Shown here one piece after another: positions 45,772-54,995 of a DNA stretch of 64,000 nucleotides. The stretch comes from Colimorpha sp045597845 (lineage in GTDB: Bacteria; Bacteroidota; Bacteroidia; Bacteroidales; P3), in assembly GCA_045597845.1 (NCBI GenBank), contig JAZLKZ010000107.1, positions 17,125 to 81,124 of the forward strand. Direction: 5' to 3'. Both the position numbers and the translations under genes were made by a program. A model generated the notes under the pieces. The model searched no databases. It had not been told where the DNA came from and was given only the letters and a program-made list of their open reading frames with translations. Each line of letters opens with the position of its first letter. The stretch's first letter is position 1.

Positions 45772-46872
45772 ATGTTGATACAAGATATCTTACGAAACTT
45801 CCAACAACAATTGTTGGATGAACTATATTCAATATCTCTTCCTTCAGAGAATGAATTGAATAAGAAAACATCAAAATTACAGATCAAACGATATTGCTGT
45901 TTGAGGATGTTATACAACGTCGCTGAATGTATGATAAACCAACCGCAATGGGAGGATAGGGAATTGATTGAAGGACTTCCCAAAAGAAAAATCCACCTAT
46001 TAAGCGAGAAAGACATAATTGCTTTATGCAAAGAATTGTTTGAGATAAAAAGAGAATACAGTGACGGCATTGTTTTTCGTTGCCCCCCAATAACCTGGTC
46101 AGGACGTGACATCGCTGGTACTCTATTAAATGACAACGAAGGCAGCTATGAGAAATTACTCAATGCGATAAACCTTAATCCTATTACGAAAACACCTCAG
46201 TACAAAACCACAGCAAACGGTAAGACCGAAGTACATGGCTTTACGTACCTTCCTGCCGTCACCAGTATGTTAGACACACTCCAGCATCATGATTTGACAA
46301 TGGAAAACATTTATCAAATCTCGTTGTGGAAAGTTGACCGCTATCCTCAATTGGATTATCTAACATTAGACGCACTGAATAGCGTCAAAGACGACACCAA
46401 TTTGGATGTAGCCAAGACACGAGACATCTTGGAAAAACTACTCAACACCCAAGGAGTAGGACTGCCTATGGCTTCGGCATATCTTCGTTTTATCTATCCT
46501 CAAGTATATCAAATCATCGACCACCGTGCCTATCGCGCCGCATTTGATTACAAGGAGCCACTGCACGCAAATGATTCCGTAAAAAATCTTTGCGACACAT
46601 ACATCAAGTATTTGGAAAAGCTGCAAGGCATAGCTGATAATGGTTATCATGGCATATCTGTCACCTTTGAAGACTTGGACCGTTTTCTCTACGACGTGGA
46701 CAAAAAAGCAGGTTATACTGTGAACATGCCACTAAAAGACATCAACCGTGATTTATGGAAGGATGTTGTCAAAAATCTTGGGGGAAAATTTCAAAAATAT
46801 CTCATAACCAAAGACAACATCGGAAATATTGTAAAGAATCATCGAAACCAGAAGAATAACAAAAAATTATGA
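45772..46872 (+). CDS. Helix-hairpin-helix (DNA glycosylase-like) protein, function unknown
   Basis: 366 residues from ATG 45772; a TTG 39 bp earlier would overlap the zinc-ribbon gene and is less likely. Residues about 230-270 (NTQGVGLPMASAYLRFIYPQ, then IIDHRAYRAAF) match the HhH-GPD pattern: a GVG hairpin and, 20 or so residues later, an aspartate (IID) in the catalytic position of base-excision glycosylases. The rest is helical and unfamiliar. A DNA repair or defence role is possible. Its stop overlaps the start of the leucine-rich-repeat gene by four bases. Confidence 0.6.
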   Translation: MLIQDILRNFQQQLLDELYSISLPSENELNKKTSKLQIKRYCCLRMLYNVAECMINQPQWEDRELIEGLPKRKIHLLSEKDIIALCKELFEIKREYSDGIVFRCPPITWSGRDIAGTLLNDNEGSYEKLLNAINLNPITKTPQYKTTANGKTEVHGFTYLPAVTSMLDTLQHHDLTMENIYQISLWKVDRYPQLDYLTLDALNSVKDDTNLDVAKTRDILEKLLNTQGVGLPMASAYLRFIYPQVYQIIDHRAYRAAFDYKEPLHANDSVKNLCDTYIKYLEKLQGIADNGYHGISVTFEDLDRFLYDVDKKAGYTVNMPLKDINRDLWKDVVKNLGGKFQKYLITKDNIGNIVKNHRNQKNNKKL

Positions 46873-49800
46873 AAAAGACATTATTTCTTTTTACATTCCT
46901 TGCCGTAGTCTTTGCAAGCTACGCTTACAATTTCAGTGCAGTAGCTCCAACAGGGCAGACATTGTACTACACCATCACATCCTCAACGTCACCTCGTACC
47001 GTTGCAGTTACATACCCGAGCAGTTCATCGTCCAGTCCTTGGTCGGGTTACACTATGCCTACAGGGGATCTAACAATTCCTTCTACAGTCAGTTATGAAG
47101 GAACCACTTATTCGGTGACTTCGATTGGAATTAAGGCTTTCAGCGAGTGCGTTGACCTCACGAGCGTAACCATTCCCAATTCCGTAACTGACATCGGGTG
47201 GTGTGCTTTCGAATATTGCGTTTCAATGAGTGTGACAATACCCAATTCTGTGACTCACATCAGCTTTTTAGCCTTCAATTATGTCAAAAACATTGTCTAT
47301 TTAGGCAATGCTTCGGGTAGTCCTTGGGGGGCTTTGACAGTGAATGGCTATGTTGAGGGTGATTTGATTTACGAAAATGCCAATAAAACTAAAGTTACAG
47401 GATGCTACACCTCCGCTACGAGCGTGACCATTCCCAATTCTGTGACTTCTATCGGGAATTATGCTTTCTTTTATTGCTACAACCTCACAAGTGTAACCAT
47501 TCCCAATTCCGTGACTTCCATTGGGGATTATGCTTTCTATATTTGTAGTGGGCTCACGAGTGTTACTATCCCCAATTCCGTTACCTCCATCGGCAGTTCT
47601 GCTTTCTATGGTTGCAGCGGTCTCACTTCCGTCACTATCCCCAATTCCGTGACTTCCATCGGGGATTATGCTTTCTGCAGGTGCGTTGGCCTTACGAGCG
47701 TGACCATCCCCAATTCGGTGATTTCCATAGGGTCAGATGCCTTCTATTTAGTTAGAAACATTATCTATTTAGGCAATGCTTCGGGTAGTCCTTGGGGGGC
47801 TTTGACAGTGAATGGTTATGTTGAAGGTGATTTGATTTACGAAAATGCCAATAAAACGAAAGTTACAGGATGCAATGCCTCCGCTACGAGCGTGACCATT
47901 CCCAATTCAGTGACTTCCATCGGAAGTTTTGCTTTCACAGATTGTAGCGGTCTAACGAGCGTAACCATTGGCAATTCCGTTACATCCATTGAGGATAATG
48001 CTTTCTCTGGTTGCACAAATGTAGACACCTTATATTATAACGCAAGAGCTCTAACCACAAACAGTTATTGGCTAAATTCATCATACGGTTTTCGCCCTAT
48101 GGAAAATCTACGCACCATCATTATTGGTGACAGTGTACAAACCCTACCTGAGGGTGTATTCTACAACCAAAGTAGTCTTCATACAGTTTATTCACTCAAC
48201 CCGACAGCACCCACATTAGGCTCTTTCTGCTTTTACAATTGTCTTATTCAGGAAATCCATATTCCTTGTGGAAGTTTGGGGTCCTATTCTTCACGATGGA
48301 CATCTTTTAGAAACTATTTGCAAGAACCGAATGCACCTTTCGTAAGGACATTGCTAAGTAACAATGATACAATGGGGAACGTTAGGTTATTGTCTCAAGT
48401 TTGTGCGGATACAAGCACTATTTTGGCAACGCCCAACTACGGCTATCATTTCACACAATGGAGCGACGGAGACACGGCAAATCCTCGTACTTTTATTTTG
48501 ACGCAGGACACCACCTTTACGGCAGAGTTCGCCATAAACCAATACTCCATTATGGCTGTAAGTGCAGACGCGGTGATGGGCATAGCCTTGGGCGACAGCA
48601 CAGTTGACTACTTGCAGCAGGCAACACTGACTGCCATACCAAACTATGGATATCATTTTGTTCGTTGGAGTGATGGCAGTACAGATAATCCGCATACTGT
48701 TACAGTAACGCAAAACAGAACCTACACTGCTCAGTTTACCTACAACACTTATCATATTACTAAGAATTGTGACGATACTAAAGGAACGATAATTGGTTCG
48801 TCGTCTGCGAATTATCTCTCGACGGTAACGTTGACAGCTAATCCCAACTACGGCTACCATTTCACGCAGTGGAGCGATAGTGTTACGGACAATCCACGTA
48901 CTTTCGTTTTGACGCAAGACACGGCGTTCACCGCCGAATTTGAAAGAAACAGCTATGCCATTACAGGTGTCACTGGCGACGCTTCGTTTGGACAAGTGCA
49001 GGGTGGTGGCAGTTTCTTGTATCTTGACACCATTGTGTTGACCGCCACGGCTGTTGATCATTACCATTTCACCCATTGGCAGGACGGCAATACGGAGAAT
49101 CCACGCAGCATCGTGGTCTATTCCGATTCGGTATTCACTGCTCAATTCGCAATCGACACACAGCATATCGTGGTTGTATCCTCAGACATCAACATGGGCT
49201 ATGTATCTGGTGGCGGAGACATCATCTATGGCCAGCCTGTCACTGTGTCGGCTACGGCATATAGTGGCTATCATTTCAGCTGCTGGAGCAACGGCAGTCG
49301 TTACAATCCCTACACCTTTGCCGCCATTCAGGATCTGACGCTTTCTGCGGTGTTCGTCAGCGACGAGGCTCCGTTCTACACCATCACCGTAGCCGCCAAC
49401 AATGCCGCCATGGGTCATGTGGAGGGTAGCGGCACCTACGATGATGGTACGGTCGCGCTGATTACCGCCACTCCGAGCGAAGGTTGTCAGTTCCTGCATT
49501 GGAGCGACGGAAGCACCGAGGCGCAGCATCTTGTGACCATCAGTGCCACGGCGACCTATACCGCCTATTTCGCACCAGAATCGTGCAGCGTTACAACGGA
49601 AACCAATGACGCTAACGCTGGCGTGGTTTCCGGCGATGGCATCTACTATATGGGCGACACGCTGTCGCTGACTGCTACCGCCAACGAAGGCTATAGTTTC
49701 ACCCACTGGAGCGACGGAAGCACTGACGCCGTGCGTACCATTGTGGTGGACGAGAACCTGAGCGCTGCTATGCAGTCCTTGGGTGGCGGAGCCTACGGAA

Positions 49801-50054
49801 TCACCTTCACCGCTTATTTTGAGAACAGCACCGAAGGCATCGAGATGGTGCAGAAGAGCTACACGTTGACGGTGGTCGGCAATGCCATCCGCATCAGTGG
49901 CGCGATGGGCGAGACGGTGAGAGTGTTTGACGTGGTGGGACGCCAACTGCTGACAAAGAAACTCGACAGCGAGGAAATCCTTCTGAACCAGACGGGTGTG
50001 TTCTTCGTCCAGGTCGGCAACACTCCGGCGGAGAAAGTGGTGATTGTACGATAA
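46869..50054 (+). CDS. BspA-type leucine-rich-repeat surface protein with InlB repeats and T9SS sorting domain
   Basis: 1061 residues. Signal peptide about 1-19. Residues about 85-400 hold LRR_5 repeats of about 23 residues with the core SVTIPNSVTSIG, broken by two nearly identical non-LRR inserts (NASGSPWGALTVNGYV). From about 490, seven or eight InlB-type beta repeats follow (YGYHFTQWSDGDTANPRTF, YHFVRWSDGSTDNPHTV and similar). The end has a type A T9SS sorting domain (VRVFDVVGRQLLTKKL, GVFFVQVG). It is expected on the cell surface as an adhesin-like protein. Translationally coupled to the HhH gene, which is odd. Confidence 0.9.
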   Translation: MKKTLFLFTFLAVVFASYAYNFSAVAPTGQTLYYTITSSTSPRTVAVTYPSSSSSSPWSGYTMPTGDLTIPSTVSYEGTTYSVTSIGIKAFSECVDLTSVTIPNSVTDIGWCAFEYCVSMSVTIPNSVTHISFLAFNYVKNIVYLGNASGSPWGALTVNGYVEGDLIYENANKTKVTGCYTSATSVTIPNSVTSIGNYAFFYCYNLTSVTIPNSVTSIGDYAFYICSGLTSVTIPNSVTSIGSSAFYGCSGLTSVTIPNSVTSIGDYAFCRCVGLTSVTIPNSVISIGSDAFYLVRNIIYLGNASGSPWGALTVNGYVEGDLIYENANKTKVTGCNASATSVTIPNSVTSIGSFAFTDCSGLTSVTIGNSVTSIEDNAFSGCTNVDTLYYNARALTTNSYWLNSSYGFRPMENLRTIIIGDSVQTLPEGVFYNQSSLHTVYSLNPTAPTLGSFCFYNCLIQEIHIPCGSLGSYSSRWTSFRNYLQEPNAPFVRTLLSNNDTMGNVRLLSQVCADTSTILATPNYGYHFTQWSDGDTANPRTFILTQDTTFTAEFAINQYSIMAVSADAVMGIALGDSTVDYLQQATLTAIPNYGYHFVRWSDGSTDNPHTVTVTQNRTYTAQFTYNTYHITKNCDDTKGTIIGSSSANYLSTVTLTANPNYGYHFTQWSDSVTDNPRTFVLTQDTAFTAEFERNSYAITGVTGDASFGQVQGGGSFLYLDTIVLTATAVDHYHFTHWQDGNTENPRSIVVYSDSVFTAQFAIDTQHIVVVSSDINMGYVSGGGDIIYGQPVTVSATAYSGYHFSCWSNGSRYNPYTFAAIQDLTLSAVFVSDEAPFYTITVAANNAAMGHVEGSGTYDDGTVALITATPSEGCQFLHWSDGSTEAQHLVTISATATYTAYFAPESCSVTTETNDANAGVVSGDGIYYMGDTLSLTATANEGYSFTHWSDGSTDAVRTIVVDENLSAAMQSLGGGAYGITFTAYFENSTEGIEMVQKSYTLTVVGNAIRISGAMGETVRVFDVVGRQLLTKKLDSEEILLNQTGVFFVQVGNTPAEKVVIVR
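47297..47405 (+). repeat. 109-bp direct repeat in the LRR gene, copy 1
   Basis: This 109-bp stretch recurs at 47765-47873 with three mismatches, 468 bp later, a whole number of codons. It encodes the insert NASGSPWGALTVNGYVEGDL between LRR blocks. The pattern indicates a recent tandem duplication of a 156-residue unit. Confidence 0.9.
47765..47873 (+). repeat. 109-bp direct repeat in the LRR gene, copy 2
   Basis: Second copy of the unit at 47297-47405, 106 of 109 bases identical, followed by the same LRR entry sequence (SATSVTIPNSVTSIG). Confidence 0.9.
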
Positions 50055-50385
50055 ACACGTTATTGATTACTTAAAGCAAGGTGGCGAAATTTTTCGCCAC
50101 CTTTTTTTTATTGCAACTATTTGCATAATGCCATCTTGCAAACATCCCGTAGGTAAAGAACCAAACGAAATTGCCAGCAGCACGATATTAGTCTGGCATT
50201 CAAAATTGTGAGATAGTTACAACGCGAAAAATTGCGTCGTAGGACTGCATTAACAAAATGGAAGGCTACAACACCGGTGGGACGGTACTAAATCACAATA
50301 ATCAATTCCACACAATACAATAATTATCAATATTTAACGTTACATAATACACAAACAAGAATCTATTGTTTTCAGGACAAAAAAA
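50055..50385. other. Intergenic region after the LRR gene
   Basis: 330 bp between the LRR and RhuM-Fic genes. It has a strong terminator at its left end; the rest is AT-rich, with no clear promoter box or ORF. Confidence 0.5.
50079..50109 (+). terminator. Terminator of the LRR gene
   Basis: AGGTGGCGAAA pairs perfectly with TTTCGCCACCT around a 2-nt gap and is followed by TTTTTTT. Confidence 0.9.
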
Positions 50386-50442
50386 ATGGAACAAGAAATC
50401 ACACTGAACGAACGCAATAAGCAGGAGTACCCACCGATGCAT
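50386..50442 (+). repeat. Direct repeat: AlaX start duplicated at the RhuM-Fic start
   Basis: 57 bp here match 51446-51502 at 47 of 57 positions. Codons 1-19 agree except for residues 9 and 10; most base changes are silent. See the RhuM-Fic entry. Confidence 0.85.
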
Positions 50443-51441
50443 ATAGGAGAATCCGACACATCCTCTATTGTGCTCTACATTGCCGAGGACAACAGCATCC
50501 AACTGGACGTAAAGCTGGAGAACGAGACGGTGTGGCTCAGCCAACAGCAGATGGCAATGCTGTTCGGCACAGATAGAACCTCCATTCTCCGACATATTAA
50601 CAATATCTACAAGAGCGAAGAATTGGACGAGATGGCAACTTGTGCAAAAATTGCACAGGTTCGATTAGAAGGCAAACGCCGAGTTGAGCGTACCATCCCC
50701 TTTTATAATCTTGACATGATAATTTCTGTCGGATATCGAGTGAATTCAAAGAGTGCCACTAGTTTTCGCAGATGGGCAACTTCAATCCTCAAGGACTACC
50801 TCGTCAGAGGCTATGCCGTCAATCAGAAGATTACCCAGCAACGCTACGATGAACTGAAAGATGTGGTGCGGCTGATGTCCAGAACCTACCAGCTGCAGGA
50901 GTCGGTATCCTCGGAGGAGGCTGACGGCCTGCTGACCATGATTGGTGACTATGTGTATGCTCTCGACACCCTCGACCACTATGACTATCAACAACTCTCG
51001 GTAGATAAGACTACAACCCATGAATCTTTCTATGCCACCTACGAGAACGCCATGGAGGCTATCAACCTGCTGAAACCCAAGTTCGGAGGCAGCGCCCTGT
51101 TTGCCAACGAGAAGGACGAATCGTTCAAGAGTTCCATAGGGCAGATATACCAAACTTTTGACGGCGTGGAGCTCTATCCTTCCGTGGAGGAGAAGGCCGC
51201 CATGCTGCTCTACCTTGTCACCAAAAACCATTCTTTCAGCGACGGCAACAAACGCATAGCCGCCATGCTGTTTCTCTGGTTCATGGACAAGAACCGAGTG
51301 CTCTATGCCGCCGACGGACATAAACGCATCGCAGACAACACTCTCGTGGCCCTCACATTGATGATCGCCGAGTCAAGACCCGAAGAAAAAGATATCATCA
51401 TCAGACTGGTTGTGAACCTAATTAATCAGAACAATCAATAA
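50386..51441 (+). CDS. RhuM-Fic fusion protein with an AlaX-derived N-terminus
   Basis: 351 residues. Residues about 28-135 form the RhuM (virulence-protein) domain: IVLYIAEDNSIQLDVKLENETVWLSQQQMA...FGTDRTSILRHINNI, then SVGYRVNSKSATSFRRWAT. Residues about 150-340 form a Fic/Doc-like domain with the motif HSFSDGNKRIAA (H282), which in this family attaches a nucleotide to a target. It resembles toxin-type modules of mobile DNA. The first 19 residues (MEQEITLNERNKQEYPPMH) are not part of RhuM and nearly repeat the start of the AlaX gene 1060 bp downstream. The gene therefore seems to have inserted at that point. Confidence 0.88.
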   Translation: MEQEITLNERNKQEYPPMHIGESDTSSIVLYIAEDNSIQLDVKLENETVWLSQQQMAMLFGTDRTSILRHINNIYKSEELDEMATCAKIAQVRLEGKRRVERTIPFYNLDMIISVGYRVNSKSATSFRRWATSILKDYLVRGYAVNQKITQQRYDELKDVVRLMSRTYQLQESVSSEEADGLLTMIGDYVYALDTLDHYDYQQLSVDKTTTHESFYATYENAMEAINLLKPKFGGSALFANEKDESFKSSIGQIYQTFDGVELYPSVEEKAAMLLYLVTKNHSFSDGNKRIAAMLFLWFMDKNRVLYAADGHKRIADNTLVALTLMIAESRPEEKDIIIRLVVNLINQNNQ

Positions 51442-51445
51442 TACA

Positions 51446-51913
51446 ATGGAACAGGAAATCACATTAAACGCTCACAACAAGCAGGAATATCCGCCGATGC
51501 ATACTGCGGAGCATATTTTGAATGCCACAATAGTCAAGATGTTTGGCTGCCCGCGTTCGCGCAACGCTCACATCGAACGCAAGAAAAGCAAATGCGACTA
51601 CCAGCTGGTCTCCGCGCCCACCGAAGCACAGGTGCAAGCCATTGAGAGCCGCGTCAACGAAGTCATCGGACAACATTTAGACGTGACCATCGAGTATGTG
51701 GACCGCGACCACATCCCCGCCGAAGTCGATCTCAGCAAGTTGCCCGAAGATGCCAGCGAAACACTACGGCTTGTCCGCATAGGCGACTACGACACCTGCG
51801 CTTGCGTGGGCGCACATGTGCAGAACACCTCAGAGATTGGCACCTTCAAAATCATCAGTCACGACTATAACGAAGGCACCTGGCGTGTCCGTTTCAAACT
51901 CCAAGAACAATGA
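51446..51913 (+). CDS. Alanyl-tRNA editing protein, AlaX type
   Basis: 155 residues. The zinc-binding editing motif HxxxH is HTAEH at 19-23, and the second pair is C120 and H124 (CACVGAHV), matching the CxxxH of AlaX and of the AlaRS editing domain. The protein would hydrolyse mischarged seryl- or glycyl-tRNA-Ala. It is shorter than full AlaX but has the whole active site. It starts four bases after the RhuM-Fic stop and its stop overlaps the next gene by four bases (ATGA), so all three are probably one transcript. Confidence 0.85.
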   Translation: MEQEITLNAHNKQEYPPMHTAEHILNATIVKMFGCPRSRNAHIERKKSKCDYQLVSAPTEAQVQAIESRVNEVIGQHLDVTIEYVDRDHIPAEVDLSKLPEDASETLRLVRIGDYDTCACVGAHVQNTSEIGTFKIISHDYNEGTWRVRFKLQEQ

Positions 51914-52392
51914 TCTACGACCACATCAACAACAGCAACCGATATCCAGATTCCGCCATTCAAAAGGGACTCGAGATTATTCACCAACTCATACAAAAGT
52001 ACGCTCAAGGCGAGCCCTTAAACGAAGGATCTTATCCTCTCGAAAACGGACTGCGTTACAATATCGACCGCTATCAATCCAAGACAGAGAACACCGCTGG
52101 ATACGAGGCACATCGCCAATACATCGACATCCAGTTCTTGCTGGAAGGCACCGAAATGATTCGCGTACACAACCTTGATGGAATGCTTTGCAAGACACCT
52201 TATGACATTTCTCGCGATGCAGGATTTTATCTTCCAAACGACGACTTTCACTCCGACATACGCATCGGCGACGGCTACTTCACCATCCTCTACCCCAACG
52301 ACGCCCACATGCCCCAGCTCTGCATCGAATCGCCAGCTCCCGTACTCAAAATTGTCGTCAAAGTTCCCGTCGAACGGACCTTTGCACAATAA
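51910..52392 (+). CDS. YhcH/YjgK/YiaL family protein
   Basis: 160 residues of the DUF386 cupin-like family (EGSYPLENGLRYNIDRYQSKTE, GYEAHRQYIDIQFLLEGTE, GYFTILYPNDAHMPQL). Members such as YhcH act in sialic acid and other sugar use, and may be mutarotases or lyases. Histidines at EAHRQYID and NDAHMPQ are the likely metal ligands. It overlaps AlaX by four bases and precedes a rhamnosidase gene, which fits a sugar-use role. Confidence 0.9.
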   Translation: MIYDHINNSNRYPDSAIQKGLEIIHQLIQKYAQGEPLNEGSYPLENGLRYNIDRYQSKTENTAGYEAHRQYIDIQFLLEGTEMIRVHNLDGMLCKTPYDISRDAGFYLPNDDFHSDIRIGDGYFTILYPNDAHMPQLCIESPAPVLKIVVKVPVERTFAQ

Positions 52393-52406
52393 TTTGCAAG
52401 AACCTC

Positions 52407-54933
52407 ATGAAAGCCAACCGATACCTTATTGGGGGATTATTGACCCTACTCGTCTGCTCCTGCTCCACATTCAAGGTTTACGACCTACAATGCGAAGGCT
52501 TGAACGAGCCATTGGGAATCGATTCAGGGACACCCCATTTCAGTTGGAAGACCCTCTGCGACAAAACCATGATGCAGACCGCCTACCAAATTGAAGTAGC
52601 ATCGTCAGAATCAAAACTCCTTGCCGGCGAGGCGGATTTGTGGCAGAGCGGCAAGGTGGAATCATCCGTGCAAATCATGATTCCCTATTCAGGCACAGGA
52701 CTCTCTTCCCGACAGCAATGCTGGTGGCGTGTCAAGATTTGGGACAACGGCAAAGAATCCCAATGGAGCAGTCCCCAAAGATTCGGAGTCGGAATACTTG
52801 ATGGAATGAGAGGCAATTACATCGGAGCCGCACCTGGCAACTCTTCCCACTAAGAAAAAAATTCCACATCGCAGGGAAAGGTTCCCAAGCCTTGCTGTAT
52901 GTAAATAGCCTCGGCTACCATGAAGTTTATCTTAACGGAGAAAAGGTTTCCGATGCAGTGCTCTCACCCGCCGTCTCACAACTCAACAAGCACTCACTCA
53001 TCACCACTATGATGTCTCCAATTTACTCAAGGAAGGCGAAAACGACTTGGTTATATGGACTGGCGCGGGATGGTACAGAAAACATTTCGATGCCGTCTAT
53101 GACGGTGCCGTGGTCTGCGCCGAACTCGACATCGATGGCAAAACCCTACTTACTACCGACGAGACTTGGAAAGGGCGAGCAAGCGGCTACCGTGACCTCG
53201 GCACATGGATTCACGACGACTACACGGGCGAAAGCATCAATGCCATGCTCGTTCCGAAAGTACTTACTGGCGAGGCACTTGACACCTTGAAATGGGTGGA
53301 AGTGGACACCGTAAGCGTTTCCGTGGAAGCCGTTCAGCAGATGTGCGAACCTTGCACCATTCAAGAGACATTCTCTGCAGTAAGCGTCAAGCCCTACGGC
53401 GAAAACATGTGGATTGCCGACATGGGGCGCGTGGTGAACGGACTTCCAGAAATCACACTGCCACAACTACCAGCAGGACACGAAACCACCGTAGGCTTTT
53501 CTGACACTAAATTCGATGACGGTACGGTTTTCACTTTTCTGCACAACACCCTCATCAGCTCGGGAGCGGAAGGAGGCGACACCTTCACCGACAAATTCAT
53601 TCAACAAGCCTTCCAATATCTGGTACTGGTCAATCTGCCTGTCGCCCCCAAAGCGGAAGACATCAAGGTGCACCGCATGAGAACCAACTACAAAAACCGC
53701 GCCACTTTCAGTTGTTCCGACACCGACCTCTGCGCGATTCACGACATGATTGCCTACACCACTCAAAATCTGGCATTCAATGGATATATGGTCGATTGCG
53801 GCAGTCTTGAGAAACACGGCTACGGTGGTGACGGCAACGCCTCCACCCTCATCTTGCAAACACTTTACGAGGTAGCTCCGCTCTACTACAACTGGTTGCA
53901 AGCCTGGAACGACGTCATCAGGGAAGACGGTTCGCTACCCAATACTGCACCCAGCACGCACCCAGCAGGTGGAGGACCCTACTGGTGTTCGTTCATCATC
54001 CAGACACCTTGGAGAACTTTCATGAGCTATGGCGACGACAGGAACCTCACCAAAGGCTACCCCACAATGAAGCGATGGCTGGAATTTGTAGAACAATCCT
54101 ACGACGACGGATTGTATTTCAGAAGCGCCAACGGGAAAGACTGGGGTCTCGGCGACTGGCTCGCACCAAAAGGTGTGGACGTACAAGACAAGGAGTCTGT
54201 CGAATTGGTAAACAATTGCGCCATAAGTCAGTGTTTCAACAATATGATGCATATAGCCGGCCATCTCGGTTTGACGCAAGACAGTCTCATTTTTGCAAGG
54301 AAACTAAAATCTCTCAACCGCAACATTCACAAGACGTTCTATCACGAAGACGGCACCTATGGAACTGGTTCCCAGATTGACATGGCATACCCCATGCTCG
54401 TGGGAGCCGTTCCCGACAGTCTTATTGAACTAGTGAAAGACAAACTGTTAGAACGCACGGCGCAACAATACGACAACCATATTGCCTGTGGGCTTGTAGG
54501 CGTTCCCGTCCTCACGGAATGGGCCACGCTTGCAGGTGCATGCGACTTCATCTACACCCTGCTGAAACAGCCCGACTACCCAGGCTACCTCTATATGAAA
54601 AACAGCGGAGCCACAGCCGTATGGGAGTCGTGGAACGGCGAACGGTCGCGTCTGCACAACTGCTACAATGGCATCGGTAGCTGGTTCTATCAAGCACTTG
54701 GCGGAATCATACCCACCCTGCCAGGCTACCAACACGTTACTATCAATCCACAGACTCCCAAAGGATTATCGTGGGTCGAAGTCAGCGAAGAAACCCCTTA
54801 CGGCACCCTACACGTAAGATGGGACCGCAAAAAAGACAAATGCGTATTGAAGGCAACCATTCCCGTAGGCATCACCGCCGACATCTTCGGCAAATCCTAC
54901 GGAAACGGGGATCACACCATCGAATTCAAGTAA
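52407..54933 (+). pseudogene. GH78 alpha-L-rhamnosidase lipoprotein broken by two -1 frameshifts
   Basis: Three frames are needed to read one protein. Part 1 (52407-52853) has a lipoprotein signal (LLVCSCSTF) and the N-terminal domain, stopping at TAA after GNSSH. Part 2 continues in another frame (LRKKFHIAGKGSQALLYVNSLGYHEVYLNGEKVSD) to about 53000. Part 3 continues in the third frame (53047 is its first ATG), with YHHYDVSNLLKEGENDLVIWTGAGWYRKHF joining well. The catalytic domain has the GH78 motif DCGSLEKHGYGGDGN and WLAPKGVDVQD. One base seems lost near 52850 and one near 53000. It should release L-rhamnose from plant or bacterial glycans; as read, it is inactive. Confidence 0.85.
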
Positions 54934-54995
54934 TCCACAATAGTGACTGGTGATTAGGAATAGAGTCCTTCAAATCAACAAATCACATTCCCCTC

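Noticed and set aside
46869..48030. Regular short repeats that could suggest a CRISPR array
   Set aside because: The repeats keep one open frame and encode LRR units of about 23 residues; there are no unrelated spacers of fixed size.
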